The notes: a model not told the origin generated them from the sequence alone. Shown: positions 53,064-62,409, numbered from the stretch's first letter. The stretch is 64,000 nucleotides of DNA from Calothrix anomala FACHB-343 (GCF_014696435.1 NZ_JACJQG010000036.1:24760-88759); one strand, 5' to 3'. Translations and numbers: made by a program.

Positions 53064-53262
53064 ATTTAGGTTTTTTAACTCATCAACCTGTTATAAACAC
53101 CCATAAATTATGCGTGTTTATTTGTTGTTTATTCAACTTGAATCTACATTTCAAATTGTGTTAAAAATCTTGTAGGGTGTGTTGTCGCCTAGCGCAACGC
53201 ACCTTGAAGAATACCAAAATTTAATTGTTATATCAAAAGACATTAAAAAAGGAGTTAATTAA

Positions 53263-53799
53263 ATGTCTGATTTACTGCCAATTATTCAAATAGGCAATCC
53301 TATCCTACGCCAGCAATCAACCTCAATTGATAATATCCACAACCCAGAAATCCAAAAACTCATTGACGATTTAATTGAAACAGTTGCTCAAGCTAATGGC
53401 GTAGGTATTGCTGCACCACAAATTGCCGAATCTCATCGTTTATTTATTGTCGCATCGCGTCCTAATCCCAGATATCCCCATGCGCCAGAAATGGCACCAA
53501 CTGCAATGATTAATCCAAAAATTATTGCTCATTCTAACGAAGTAGTAAAAGGTTGGGAAGGTTGTTTGAGCGTTCCTGGAATTAGAGGATTTGTGCCAAG
53601 ATATCAAAAAATTACAGTTGAATATACAGACCGTTATGGCAATTTACAAACACAAGAATTAACTGATTTTGTCGCGCGAATCTTTCAACATGAATATGAC
53701 CATCTTGAAGGTATCCTGTTTGTAGATAGATTAGAGAGCATAGAGGATATGATAACAGAAGAAGAATATCAAGAACGTATTGTTAATCAGACTAAGTGA
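53263..53799 (+). CDS. def: Peptide deformylase
   Basis: Removes the N-formyl group from nascent proteins with a metal ion. It is 178 residues long. The three family motifs are GVGIAAPQ (G-x-G-x-A-A-P-Q), EGCLSVPG with the metal-ligand Cys, and HEYDHLEG with the two His ligands and catalytic Glu. A good ribosome-binding site (AAAGGAG) precedes the ATG. It is monocistronic. A hairpin at 53817-53838 follows 18 bases after the stop. Confidence 0.95.
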   Translation: MSDLLPIIQIGNPILRQQSTSIDNIHNPEIQKLIDDLIETVAQANGVGIAAPQIAESHRLFIVASRPNPRYPHAPEMAPTAMINPKIIAHSNEVVKGWEGCLSVPGIRGFVPRYQKITVEYTDRYGNLQTQELTDFVARIFQHEYDHLEGILFVDRLESIEDMITEEEYQERIVNQTK

Positions 53800-53816
53800 A
53801 AATATCGACATTATGA

Positions 53817-53838
53817 GGGTTTAGCACTGCTAAACCCC
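53817..53838. repeat. GGGTTTAGCA hairpin after the deformylase gene
   Basis: GGGTTTAGCA pairs with TGCTAAACCC; no T run follows, so it is either a weak terminator or a dispersed palindrome. Confidence 0.5.
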
Positions 53839-54094
53839 TACAATAAATATGTGATTTTAAATTGTTAATTTCTAAATATTCTTTTTTTAAAGTGCAAGTT
53901 TACAGAGAATTGGTATAAGTCCTAATTTATTAATTATAATAACTATCTTTGAAGATGCGCCTGCCTTAGAAAGTACCAGAGGTTAACATGCTTTTTGCTG
54001 ATTCTATTTTTTAATCGCTAGGTTACAAACAAATATTTCAAAAAACTGATAGCCGAGAAACATTGAAATTAGAGAACATTCAGAAAAATCTCAG

Positions 54095-54727
54095 TTACCG
54101 CTTTTTCGCAGAACATAACCGGAGATTTCCCCGACTAGCAAAACTCCCATCAGAAATCCAACCTTCTTTCGGAGACGCGATCGCAATCCAATTTTTCCCA
54201 TCCACTTCTACAATAGAGGCTGGGTAACTATCTAATCTAACAGTCTTCCCATGAGCCACTGTTCCCAAGCTGCGGGAATTCTGTCTAGGTTCCTCCCTAA
54301 TTACCAAACCTTGTTTATTGTAAGTATCAACCCGCAGACAATTCACATTCTGCAAACTCGTTTTAATTGCAGTGCTGCTGTATGTATGCAAAAAACGTCC
54401 GCTAACCCAACAGCCAGATTCTACCTGTCCTGTACCAATTCGCTGAAGTGAATTACTCAATCTAAACCAATATGTAATTTTCTTAGATCCCCCATCAGTT
54501 TTACAAGCATTCTCAAAATCTAAATATCCCCCTAACTCTAAATTAGAAAAACCCGAATTAAAATCAGCCTTAGAAGCTTGTGCTTTTGGTCGCCATAAAC
54601 TCCATCCTGCTTGTGGTTCATTGCGAGAGCCGTTAGGATTATCCGATTTTGCTTGCACAGCCAGTGGTGATAATAAACATACACCAACTAGCCAACTTAA
54701 AAAATAGTTAGGTAAAAATTTGTTCAT
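54095..54727 (-). CDS. Secreted SH3-domain protein
   Basis: A 210-residue protein with a signal peptide (about 1-26, ending AVQAKS). The middle part has SNLELGGYLDFENACKTDGGSKKITYWFRLSN and two further cysteines. The C-terminal ~75 residues are a bacterial SH3-like domain: LVIREEPRQNSRSLGTVAHGKTVRLD and NWIAIASPKEGWISDG. Such domains bind cell-wall peptides. It is monocistronic. A periplasmic or wall-associated role is inferred. Confidence 0.82.
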   Translation of the reverse strand: MNKFLPNYFLSWLVGVCLLSPLAVQAKSDNPNGSRNEPQAGWSLWRPKAQASKADFNSGFSNLELGGYLDFENACKTDGGSKKITYWFRLSNSLQRIGTGQVESGCWVSGRFLHTYSSTAIKTSLQNVNCLRVDTYNKQGLVIREEPRQNSRSLGTVAHGKTVRLDSYPASIVEVDGKNWIAIASPKEGWISDGSFASRGNLRLCSAKKR

Positions 54728-54816
54728 GTTTGGTATATTACTCCTATTTAATTTGTAAACTGAAACTTGGAGATAGGGGCATTATGCAACGCCAATTTTA
54801 TATGATTTATTTGCGT

Positions 54817-54889
54817 AGGTGCATAAAAGTATAGTTTTTTTAACGCAAAGGTACGCGAAGGTTAACGCAAAGGTACGCGGAGTTTTTTT
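54817..54889. repeat. Third copy of the Kelch-downstream repeat
   Basis: AGGTGCATAAAAGTATAG followed by ACGCAAAGGTACGCG motifs, matching the tandem unit at 23786-23965. It lies between divergent genes. Confidence 0.75.
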
Positions 54890-54998
54890 GGAGGTTTATA
54901 TCTCACAAAATCATGGGGTGTAGCTTTATATGAAATTGGTGTTAATGTGTTCCGTTTAAGGGAAATTTTCTACATAATTATTTAGCAATCAATGAAAT

Positions 54999-56030
54999 AT
55001 GACTCAATTACCACAATCTACAATTACAGGTATCTACGAAGTATGTATTGGGATTACAGACCCAATTTATGCAATTCAATATTGGGAACAATTTGGTTAT
55101 CGGATTGGTAAAGTCGGGGAATTATCTGTAGATGTCGCCAAGCAATTATATGGTGTGAATTCAGCTTTACGTTCAATTCGCCTTTACCACCAAGATGCGG
55201 ATCATGGATTAATTCGCTTAATGATTTGGCAAAATCCCATCAATCGGGGATTAGGAACAGCTTCCATGAAAATTAAGGGAAATCGTTGGGCGACAGCCTT
55301 AACTGCTGATATCTTAACTATTTTAAATCATGCCGATGAAGCAAAAGCTGCTGGTTGGGATATTCGCTATACACATCCTTATTGGGAAATAATTTATAAC
55401 AAAGATAGAAAAAGCCAACCTTTTACTGAACCTGCGGTTGGGGTAAGAGAAATATTGTTATTACAACCGTTATCAAGACAAGTTTTCTTCCAAAGATTTG
55501 GTTATACAATGCCCCATTATGGACAAATTAACTCTAATGCAGCATTTAAGACTAGCCAGTTTACCCACATGGGTTTAATTGTTCAAGATGACAGCAAAGA
55601 AACCTTGAATTTTTACGAAGATGTTTTAGGTTTGTTGCGTGTACGCGATGATGTGGAAACTACCTATGAAGCTTCCCCCGCAGGGCGTGATATTTTTGAC
55701 CTTAATCCTGGGGAAAAATTTATTGTTACCGCCTTTGACGATCCGCGTTCTTCTGTTTATGACTTCATGGCTGCTCGCAGTGGTAGACTTTACATCGTTC
55801 GCTTCCCCGAAAGCATCAATTTAGAGTCCCGCTTTGAATCCGCACAACCCGGTAGCTTGGGAATGTCATTATATACCTACAGAGTGCGGGGGATTGAAAA
55901 ATATTGCGATCGCATTCACAACAGTTCAGCCCAAAATATCACTAATATAGTCACTAACGAATTTGGCGAGACAAGTTTCTCCTTCCGTTCACCCGATGGC
56001 TATTTCTGGAATTTGGTAGAAAATTGTTGA
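54999..56030 (+). CDS. VOC (glyoxalase/bleomycin-resistance) superfamily protein
   Basis: A 343-residue cytosolic protein with two vicinal-oxygen-chelate halves. The N-terminal half has GIYEVCIGITDPIYAIQYWEQFGYRIGKVGEL. The C-terminal half has FTHMGLIVQDDSKETLNFYEDVLGLLRVRDD and ends SFRSPDGYFWNLVE. Potential metal ligands are His in FTHMG and Glu near the end. Enzymes of this fold include dioxygenases, glyoxalases and isomerases; no specific reaction can be assigned. It is followed by a heptamer array that supplies the next gene's start. Confidence 0.85.
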   Translation: MTQLPQSTITGIYEVCIGITDPIYAIQYWEQFGYRIGKVGELSVDVAKQLYGVNSALRSIRLYHQDADHGLIRLMIWQNPINRGLGTASMKIKGNRWATALTADILTILNHADEAKAAGWDIRYTHPYWEIIYNKDRKSQPFTEPAVGVREILLLQPLSRQVFFQRFGYTMPHYGQINSNAAFKTSQFTHMGLIVQDDSKETLNFYEDVLGLLRVRDDVETTYEASPAGRDIFDLNPGEKFIVTAFDDPRSSVYDFMAARSGRLYIVRFPESINLESRFESAQPGSLGMSLYTYRVRGIEKYCDRIHNSSAQNITNIVTNEFGETSFSFRSPDGYFWNLVENC

Positions 56031-56031
56031 T

Positions 56032-56115
56032 GGTTAACTGTTGACTGTTGACGGTTGACTGTTGACGGTTGACAAATGACAAATGACAAATGACAAATGA
56101 CAAATGACCAATGAC
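56032..56115. repeat. Mixed TTGACGG and TGACAAA heptamer array
   Basis: The first part has TTGACTG/TTGACGG units, the second TGACAAA units. It runs from the VOC stop codon across the ATG of the YdcF-like gene. Confidence 0.88.
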
Positions 56116-56703
56116 AAAAAACGATGGCTGATACTAATTTTACTAGCTTTTATATCTGCCTTATTGTTAGCAATTACATCTACAGCCATCAGTATTTATT
56201 TGTACGGTAACAAAACCTATACGGCTAAAGCAGAAGCAGCTATTGTTTTAGGTGCAGCCGTTTGGGGAGAAGAACCATCTCCCGTATTTCGTGAAAGAAT
56301 AAATCACGCGATTAATTTGTATCAAAATCAGCAGATTAACAAAATAATTTTTACTGGAGGAGTTGGCGAACCTAATGAAGCTGCGGAAGCAATAATTGGC
56401 AAAAATTATGCTTTAGCTAGACAAGTAAAATTAAATGATATTCTCACTGAAACCGAATCGCGCACGACTTATCAAAATCTCAAAAATGCTCGTTCTGTAG
56501 CAGATAATTCCAAATTAAATAAATTTCTCATTGTCAGCGATCCATTGCATATGAAACGCGCCGTACTGATGGCTAGAAACTTAGATATGGATGCATATCC
56601 ATCACCTACACCTACTACTCGTTATAGTAGTTTACGCAGCCAGATAGAGTTTCTGATACGAGAAACTTTTTTTTACTTTGTCTACCTCGTGTTTCAAATT
56701 TAG
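56104..56703 (+). CDS. YdcF/SanA-like (DUF218) membrane protein
   Basis: A 199-residue protein. One membrane helix at about 8-33 is followed by a DUF218 domain: AIVLGAAVWGEEPSPVFRERINHAINLYQ, KIIFTGGVGEPNEAAEA and FLIVSDPLHMKRAVLMARNL. SanA/ElyC/YdcF relatives act in envelope integrity in enterobacteria; the reaction is not settled. A second hydrophobic stretch is at the C terminus. The start MTNDKK comes from a heptamer repeat, as for the GUN4 fusion, and no ribosome-binding site is visible. Confidence 0.87.
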   Translation: MTNDKKRWLILILLAFISALLLAITSTAISIYLYGNKTYTAKAEAAIVLGAAVWGEEPSPVFRERINHAINLYQNQQINKIIFTGGVGEPNEAAEAIIGKNYALARQVKLNDILTETESRTTYQNLKNARSVADNSKLNKFLIVSDPLHMKRAVLMARNLDMDAYPSPTPTTRYSSLRSQIEFLIRETFFYFVYLVFQI

Positions 56704-56823
56704 CTATTAGCTGAATTTAGTATATTTTTCCATAAAAATAATTCTGTTTAATTGCGAGTAACCTCAACCGGAGGATAGGTAAAAAGGTGAGAAATAAATA
56801 TAAAAAGAGCCGAAGAAAAAACT

Positions 56824-57360
56824 ATGTTGATGAGAATTTGGGCTGTTACCGTTTTAGTAACTTATTCTTGGTTAATGGCTGAAGTCGTAGCTGCTGAACC
56901 AATCCAAGTTGTCGCAGCTTCTCCCCAAAGCGATGCTCAACCCATTATTGTCAATAAAGCTGAATTTGGCGTACAACGAGTTGGTTCCCAAGGTAAAACC
57001 ACCTTTATTCCTACCTTTAGAGTCCCGCTACAAGAAGGAACTAAATATGGCTGGCAAATTCAACTCAAAAATTACAAGGGTGCAGTGACATGGAGAGAAA
57101 TTCTCAGATTACCAAAACGTCCAGAAACCTGGGGTGTAGATAGCGGACAAGACTTGAACATCTCCCCAGATGGTAAAGAAGCGGTAACGAAGCGCACACA
57201 AAATACCACAGATGGCGTGATTAAGAATTTTTGGACGATCGCACCTGGCGATCCCGATGGTAAACATAGAATTCAAGTCTATATTGACGATCGCCTAATT
57301 GCTGTGTTCGAGTTTGAAATTGTTCCTCTCAAAAAGCCGAAAGCCGAAGGGAGAATTTAG
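56824..57360 (+). CDS. Secreted protein, DUF3859-like
   Basis: A 178-residue protein with a signal peptide (about 1-24, ending VVAAEP). The rest is one beta-rich domain: KAEFGVQRVGSQGKTTFIPTFRVPLQEGTKYGWQIQL and GDPDGKHRIQVYIDDRLIAVFEFEI. The pattern of a 'T-x-x-I-P' strand and a final 'G-x-W/H-x-x-x-V-Y-x-D/G-x-x-L-A-x-F-x-F' strand recalls DUF3859. Periplasmic; function unknown. It follows the YdcF-like gene by 120 bases. Confidence 0.65.
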   Translation: MLMRIWAVTVLVTYSWLMAEVVAAEPIQVVAASPQSDAQPIIVNKAEFGVQRVGSQGKTTFIPTFRVPLQEGTKYGWQIQLKNYKGAVTWREILRLPKRPETWGVDSGQDLNISPDGKEAVTKRTQNTTDGVIKNFWTIAPGDPDGKHRIQVYIDDRLIAVFEFEIVPLKKPKAEGRI

Positions 57361-57434
57361 AGCGATCGCATGTAGGGGTGGGATCTCCCCACCCTCAACT
57401 TAACGAGCCATTCATAACAGCTAGTTATTAACCG

Positions 57435-57821
57435 CTACACCTCAATTTTATAATTCAGTTCGTGTTCATCACCTGGTAATCCGCGAAAACCCCAATTATG
57501 CTTGGGGTTCTCAAAAATTGTAATCTCTAAATCTTGCGCTGTAATCCCTACAGAAAGCGATCGCTCAAACAACAGCTTAATCAATTGTTTTTTCGCGGTG
57601 ACACTCCGCCCTTCAATCATACTCAACTCGATGATGGTATAACACTCAGTACGCCCAGCAGGGTAATAAAAGTCTGACTTATCCAATGGGAAAAAACGAT
57701 GCGATCGCTTATTGGCTGGAAACTGTAATGCATCCATCACGCAACTATGAATCACATCTGAAAGTTGCTGCTTGATTGGGTTTAAATAATCCCTAATACC
57801 GTAAATTTTGACTTGAACCAT
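57435..57821 (-). CDS. Tautomerase-superfamily protein
   Basis: A 128-residue small protein. HRFFPLDKSDFYYPAGRTECYTIIELSMIEGRSVTAKKQLIKLLFERSL and ENPKHNWGFRGLPGDE match tautomerase-like proteins of the cis-CaaD/MSAD-related groups. The residue after the start Met is Val, not the catalytic Pro-1 of classic members, so normal tautomerase chemistry may be lost or changed. The ribosome-binding site and start look normal, and no in-frame Met-Pro is nearby. A GGGTGGG/CCCACCC palindrome at 57376-57394 lies beyond its 3' end. Confidence 0.85.
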   Translation of the reverse strand: MVQVKIYGIRDYLNPIKQQLSDVIHSCVMDALQFPANKRSHRFFPLDKSDFYYPAGRTECYTIIELSMIEGRSVTAKKQLIKLLFERSLSVGITAQDLEITIFENPKHNWGFRGLPGDEHELNYKIEV

Positions 57822-58084
57822 AAATTATTCCTCTAATTACTTGTGACAATTAATCTTGTGAGTACAAGTATTTCTTTTGATAGTTGTTTTTAAAGTAAAA
57901 ATATGTAATTAGCTGAGTATCAATATTACCATTAAAACTAATAACAGTGATATTTCTACTTATAGAAAAACATAAATACACACCTGTTGACTAGAGCGAT
58001 TAGCAAAATAATTATGATCGGTCTTCATTAGCTCCAAACTAGGCAGTATCTTAAAAATAGAGAGTTGATACTGTTTGAGAAACA

Positions 58085-58387
58085 ATGGTAAACTTAACCG
58101 AATTTCAGCAGTTAATCGAAACACAGCAATTATCCCTGGGAACTCTGCCAAAAGCTCTACAAGCACTGTTTTATGACAAAAAGGGTAATTGGAACCAAGC
58201 TCATGAAATAGTGCAAAATGCCAGTGATGCTGACAGCGCTTGGGTTCATGCTTATTTGCACCGCAAAGAAGGGGATTTGAGTAATGCTCGTTACTGGTAT
58301 CGACGTAGCAATCAGCTAGAATTCTCCGGGGAACTCAACCAGGAATGGGAAGCGATTACTTCTTATTTATTGAAAAAGGTGAAATAA
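58085..58387 (+). CDS. Small conserved helical repeat protein
   Basis: A 100-residue protein with SLGTLPKALQALFYDKKGNWNQAHEIVQNASDADSAWVHAYLHRKEGDLSNARYWYRR. This is a TPR/SEL1-like pair of helices seen in small conserved bacterial proteins of unknown function. No signal peptide. The stop is 2 bases before the pentapeptide-repeat gene, so the two are surely cotranscribed. Confidence 0.8.
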   Translation: MVNLTEFQQLIETQQLSLGTLPKALQALFYDKKGNWNQAHEIVQNASDADSAWVHAYLHRKEGDLSNARYWYRRSNQLEFSGELNQEWEAITSYLLKKVK

Positions 58388-58389
58388 GC

Positions 58390-58758
58390 ATGGACGCAGC
58401 AGAATTAATCCGCCGTTATGCGGGAGGAGAAAGATATTTTCCCGCCGCACATTTAATTAAAGTCAAATTAATTGCAGCTAACTTACCAGGAATCAATTTA
58501 TGGGGAGCAGATTTGAGCGGAGCTAACTTAGCGAAAGCTAAATTATGGGGAGCAGATTTGAGTAGAACTAACCTAGCACAAGCCAACTTAACCAGAGCAA
58601 ATTTAAGTGGTGTCAAGCTCAATGAAGCAAATCTTCGGGGAGCAAAGCTGAACTATGCTAAGTTGTATGGAGCCGATTTAACTGGTGCTTATTACGATGA
58701 AAGCACGCGATTTAGTATAGGTTTTGATCCAGTTAGTAGAAATATGCGCAAGTTTTAA
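58390..58758 (+). CDS. Pentapeptide-repeat protein
   Basis: A 122-residue protein from MDAAELIRRYAGGERYF. Residues about 33-105 hold roughly fourteen A(D/N)LXX pentapeptides (LWGADLSGANLAKAKLWGADL), which fold as a right-handed square beta-helix. No signal peptide or membrane segment, so it is cytosolic. The start immediately follows the previous gene's stop. Many such proteins exist in cyanobacteria and functions are mostly unknown. Confidence 0.92.
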   Translation: MDAAELIRRYAGGERYFPAAHLIKVKLIAANLPGINLWGADLSGANLAKAKLWGADLSRTNLAQANLTRANLSGVKLNEANLRGAKLNYAKLYGADLTGAYYDESTRFSIGFDPVSRNMRKF

Positions 58759-58987
58759 AAGCTGGTTTACCTCTAATCAAAAATTTACTTTCTTAGCGAT
58801 TACTCAAGGATGCATCTCTGTTTTTTCTTTAAATCCTCTTGAAACTAATTTAAATAGCTTTTGCGACACATCAATATATTTTAGAGGGCATGGCACTGCC
58901 ATGCCCCTACCATCTGTCGCATTGTTTTTTCAAATTGTCATGACACATTTTTTCTCGAACTGGCTTATTTTTAAAATTTGACTAATT
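58759..58987. other. Gap with GGGCATGGCA hairpin
   Basis: It contains the dispersed palindrome GGGCATGGCACTGCCATGCC near 58888-58907, related to one at 11077-11100. A plus-strand frame across it looks spurious. Confidence 0.5.
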
Positions 58988-59020
58988 AACACCCCGTTAA
59001 ATTCACTTTAACGGGGTGTT
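58988..59020. terminator. Strong hairpin, possible terminator
   Basis: AACACCCCGTTAAA pairs with TTTAACGGGGTGTT around 5 bases, followed by ATTAAT. It lies 230 bases after the pentapeptide gene, so it may serve that transcript or be a dispersed palindrome. Confidence 0.55.
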
Positions 59021-59110
59021 ATTAATGTTGGATTATTTCGTAGTCAGCCACTCACGAGAAAATCTCAAGCCCAAACATTAAAATTCAATACGGTTCAGTT
59101 AAGGATAATC

Positions 59111-59232
59111 GTAGGTTGGGTTGAACGAAGTGAAACCCAACAAAACCTCGGAAATGTTGGGTTACCCTGCGGGAAGCCCCTAGCCTTCGGCAACGCTCCG
59201 CGAACGGGTCTACGTTCCTCAACCCAACCTAC
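59111..59232. repeat. GTAGGTTGGG palindromic repeat, copy 3, interrupted
   Basis: Arms as in copy 1. The second arm is interrupted at 59163-59212 by a 50-base segment that begins TACCCTGCGGGAAGCC and ends GGTCTA, an enlarged form of the small repeat found in tRNA T-loops. Confidence 0.8.
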
Positions 59233-59313
59233 ACAGTTTAAGGTTTTCAAGGCTAACTGAACTGTATTGCATTAAAATCTGTCTTTCCAATGCCCAATGC
59301 CCATTTTCAATAA

Positions 59314-59709
59314 TTAAAAGTTAGAGACAGTTACCTTAATTCCTGAATCGAGAGGCGGTACTTTTAAATATTCAATTGGTTCAGAAAGTTGAGCAGTTGT
59401 TTTCTTAGTTGGCTGCTCGCAAGGCGTAAATAAAATATTGGGGTTTTTAATAATATCAAACGGATTCAGCTTACCGCATTCTCTGCTTTGCTCTAACGTA
59501 ATTGAATTGGCATTTGGAGAAACATTATTCTCTTCATTGAGACTATAACCCCACCGCCCAAGGAATGTGACTGGTTTGGTGGCTAAAACCGCAGCCTGAC
59601 TATCTTGAGTTTTTGCAGTAGTCGGAACTTTTTTTTGGTTAGCGTATGCACTTTGGCTAATAGTAAGCGCACCAACGATCGCAGCTAAGGCTAGGGCGGT
59701 AGATTTCAT
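59314..59709 (-). CDS. Secreted hypothetical protein
   Basis: A 131-residue protein with a clear signal peptide (about 1-23, ending SAYANQ). The mature part has two cysteines (RECGKLNPFD and TPCEQPTKK) and a C-terminal VPPLDSGIKVTVSNF that suggests a beta strand. I do not recognise the family. It is on the same strand as, and downstream of, the hydrolase gene, with 42 bases between. Confidence 0.7.
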   Translation of the reverse strand: MKSTALALAAIVGALTISQSAYANQKKVPTTAKTQDSQAAVLATKPVTFLGRWGYSLNEENNVSPNANSITLEQSRECGKLNPFDIIKNPNILFTPCEQPTKKTTAQLSEPIEYLKVPPLDSGIKVTVSNF

Positions 59710-59751
59710 AAATACTAGGTTTAGCTTTTAATGTATATTGCTGTAGTTTGA

Positions 59752-60570
59752 CTACATCAAAGGCTTCCTAGTTTTCGGAAGTTGAGAGAAAAACTTGAGC
59801 ATCGCTGAAGTCACAGCTTCTGGTGTCTCAATCAAGAAACCATGTCCACCACCTTCCAGAACTACGAGTTCAGCATTGGGTATACCTTGCGCTAATTCCT
59901 GAGAAAATTTTATCGGTGTGAGAATATCTTGTTTTCCTAGTAAAATTAGCGTCGGACAGTGAATATCCTTAAGGCGTTGGCTAGTATCAGCAGCTAAAAT
60001 AGCGCGACTTTGATGATAAAGTCCATGAGGCGTGACAGAAAATGGGTAATTAATCGCCAGATTAACTATCATCTCAATCATCCCAGGAATTGAGTAGAAC
60101 TCATCAGTAAATATCCAAGGTAATATCACTTGTTGGTAAAGTTTGAGGTCGAGTTTATCGGCGAGTTCGCCCCAAGTAGAAATTATATTTTTAAATAAAG
60201 TATCACCCTTAGCCAAAGATGAAAGAAGTATGAGACTTTCTACTTTTTCTGGGTGAGCTAAAGCTAATTCTTGAGCAATATGACCACCCATTGAATGGCC
60301 TGCTAAATGTACCTTTTCTATAGCAATATGTTCTAGCAGTGCGGCTGTATCACTTGCCATCTGCTGAATGCTGTAGGGACTATCGGGTGCAGAACTTTGC
60401 CCAAAACCGCGATTATCTAAGCGAATTACCTGATAATTTTTCACCAGTGCAGACATCTGCAATGACCAGTAGGTATGATCGCAAAAGAAGCCGGGAATTA
60501 ATAATAAAGGCTCTCCTGTTCCTTTAATATCATAAAATAAATCAATTCCATTAACGTGAATTTTAGGCAT
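59752..60570 (-). CDS. Alpha/beta hydrolase
   Basis: A 272-residue enzyme from MPKIHVNGIDLFYDIKG; an upstream Met inside the MFS gene is less likely. Catalytic features are the oxyanion region LLIPGFFCDHTYW, nucleophile elbow GHSMGGH (Ser about 94), Asp in LGKQDILTP and His in GGGHGFLIE. It may be an esterase, lactonase or C-C hydrolase. The start overlaps the end of the MFS gene by 8 bases, so translation is coupled, and the TetR regulator heads the operon. Confidence 0.92.
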   Translation of the reverse strand: MPKIHVNGIDLFYDIKGTGEPLLLIPGFFCDHTYWSLQMSALVKNYQVIRLDNRGFGQSSAPDSPYSIQQMASDTAALLEHIAIEKVHLAGHSMGGHIAQELALAHPEKVESLILLSSLAKGDTLFKNIISTWGELADKLDLKLYQQVILPWIFTDEFYSIPGMIEMIVNLAINYPFSVTPHGLYHQSRAILAADTSQRLKDIHCPTLILLGKQDILTPIKFSQELAQGIPNAELVVLEGGGHGFLIETPEAVTSAMLKFFSQLPKTRKPLM

Positions 60571-61741
60571 GATGGCTCCTACCTTGTTGTACCAGCCAAA
60601 GAGCAAGTAAAGCGATCGCAATTCCTGTCATCAAAAAACAAGGAACATAGCTATAATTATCGACAATTCTGCCCAAGGCTGCTGCACCAATTCCTTGACC
60701 GATAAATAAGTTAAAGGCGAATAGGGACACCGCAGTTCCTCTTGCTTCTGGTGCAAGTTCTGTGGCTTGGGTTTGCAATGTGCTATGCATCATATAAAAG
60801 CCTAATCCCATGAGAATATTGCAGGGGATAAATAGCACCCAATTTTGCAATAATGCGATCGCTAAAAAAGAAATACACATAAACGCCCCACCACATCCCA
60901 TCAGCCCCCTTTCTCCCAATCTCCCCACCAACCACCTGACAAAACGGCTATAAATCAGTCCACCTAAGCCAAAAGCACTAATAATAAAACCAATTGTCAC
61001 GTAAGGTAAGTTATATCTATCTCTGAGGAATGCACCCGCATAAGCAAATCCCCCAAATAAACAAAAGCCTTCGATAAATACGCCAATCATTACAGTTCGG
61101 GCAGTTGGTTGGGTTATTAATTGAAAATAAGGCCGGAATGTTGCCCAACCAAAAGGTACTTGGGAATCTTGCTCATTGTTTAGTTTGCCAATCTTCCGCC
61201 ACAATTCTATAGAAATCATCAGGGATACAACCCCAAAGACTAAAAATATCTCTCGCCAGCTGAGATATTCGCCAAAAATACCGCCTAAACTCCCGCCGAG
61301 AATTTGCCCTAATACTAGCGCGCTCAAGTATTTACCGATAGCAGCTTGGCGTTGTTCGTAGGGGAAATTATCGCCAATGTAAGCCAGGGTAACGGGGATA
61401 ATTCCCGCAGCTACCATCCCTGTGAGGAAGCGCAATAAAGTTAAAAGAATAATATTTGGCACAAAAGCACAAGCCGCAGTTCCTACAGCAAAGGCTGTGA
61501 GTGCGCCTGTAATTACCTTGAGTTTGCCAATGCGATCGCCTAATGGCCCGTAGACTAATTGAAATAGTCCGTAGGGAATTGTGTAGGCACTAACAATAAT
61601 TGCCGCACTACCCACACCAACTTTAAACTCGTCAGCAATGATATGCAAAAGTGGGTCAATTACCCGCACATCAGCGATTACCATAAAGGCAGCTGCACCC
61701 AACAGCCCTAATGAGACAGGTGTTTTACCTGTGTTGTTCAT
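60563..61741 (-). CDS. MFS transporter
   Basis: A 392-residue protein with about 12 membrane segments. The loop motif YGPLGDRIGKLKVITGA (between helices 2 and 3) and VTLAYIGDNFPYEQRQAAIGKYLSA are typical of drug:proton antiporters of the DHA1 type. It probably exports small hydrophobic molecules; the substrate is unknown. It lies 14 bases after the TetR gene and overlaps the hydrolase gene, giving a TetR-MFS-hydrolase operon. Confidence 0.92.
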   Translation of the reverse strand: MNNTGKTPVSLGLLGAAAFMVIADVRVIDPLLHIIADEFKVGVGSAAIIVSAYTIPYGLFQLVYGPLGDRIGKLKVITGALTAFAVGTAACAFVPNIILLTLLRFLTGMVAAGIIPVTLAYIGDNFPYEQRQAAIGKYLSALVLGQILGGSLGGIFGEYLSWREIFLVFGVVSLMISIELWRKIGKLNNEQDSQVPFGWATFRPYFQLITQPTARTVMIGVFIEGFCLFGGFAYAGAFLRDRYNLPYVTIGFIISAFGLGGLIYSRFVRWLVGRLGERGLMGCGGAFMCISFLAIALLQNWVLFIPCNILMGLGFYMMHSTLQTQATELAPEARGTAVSLFAFNLFIGQGIGAAALGRIVDNYSYVPCFLMTGIAIALLALWLVQQGRSHHA

Positions 61742-61755
61742 AAATTGAGAACAGT

Positions 61756-62409
61756 TTAAAGTCCAGAAAACCTATTATCCGGCAAGTCAGCTGACAGTGG
61801 TTCGAGAACTTTAAATGCGATCGCTTCAGCATCAGCCACGCCTAAAGTTTTGAGAATAATTTTAGCGATTTGTTCGGGGTAATCTGACGCTGTATGTCCT
61901 GCCAAAATACTACGCATTGCCATCAATCCTGTCCCCAAAATCAAATCAATTGTGGCTTGTAGGCTATCTACCTGAAAACGGTTAATTCTTATACCTGCTT
62001 CCAAATCAGTCATTACACCCCTTTCTATAGTTTCGCTCAATGGTGCTGCGACTAATCCTACCCGTACAATTACCCATCCCCACGTAGAATCATGTCTGGC
62101 TTGATGCAGAAATTGCCGGAGTGCGATCGCCATTCTTTCCGCCGGATCTTCAATCGCCACAGAATGCGCCCAAATCTTTTGATTCATCTCATCGCTCAGG
62201 GATGCTGCAACTGCTTTCAGCACATCCTCTCGAGTCTGGAAATAGTTATAGAAAGTTCCCCTAGCCACACCTGCTTCGGCAATGATGTCGTCAATAGTCA
62301 CAGCATCTGCTTCTTTGCTAGCAAATACCCGATAGGCGGCCTCAATTAAACGCGATCGTGTCCGTTCTCGTTTTTCTAAACCTATAGATGCTCGACGCGA
62401 TGACTTCAT
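61756..62409 (-). CDS. TetR/AcrR-family transcriptional regulator
   Basis: A 217-residue protein from MKSSRRASIGLEKRERTRSRL (a Met 11 codons earlier is possible). The helix-turn-helix is TIDDIIAEAGVARGTFYNYFQTREDVLKAV. The C-terminal ligand domain is typical in length. It heads the operon with the MFS and hydrolase genes and is divergent from the 62547 glycosyltransferase. Two palindromes at 62470-62500 in the shared region are likely its operators, so it may repress both directions. Confidence 0.93.
   Translation of the reverse strand: MKSSRRASIGLEKRERTRSRLIEAAYRVFASKEADAVTIDDIIAEAGVARGTFYNYFQTREDVLKAVAASLSDEMNQKIWAHSVAIEDPAERMAIALRQFLHQARHDSTWGWVIVRVGLVAAPLSETIERGVMTDLEAGIRINRFQVDSLQATIDLILGTGLMAMRSILAGHTASDYPEQIAKIILKTLGVADAEAIAFKVLEPLSADLPDNRFSGL

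Noticed and set aside
58724-58981. 85-residue plus-strand frame after the pentapeptide gene
   Set aside because: It starts inside the pentapeptide gene and crosses a dispersed palindrome; no family resemblance.
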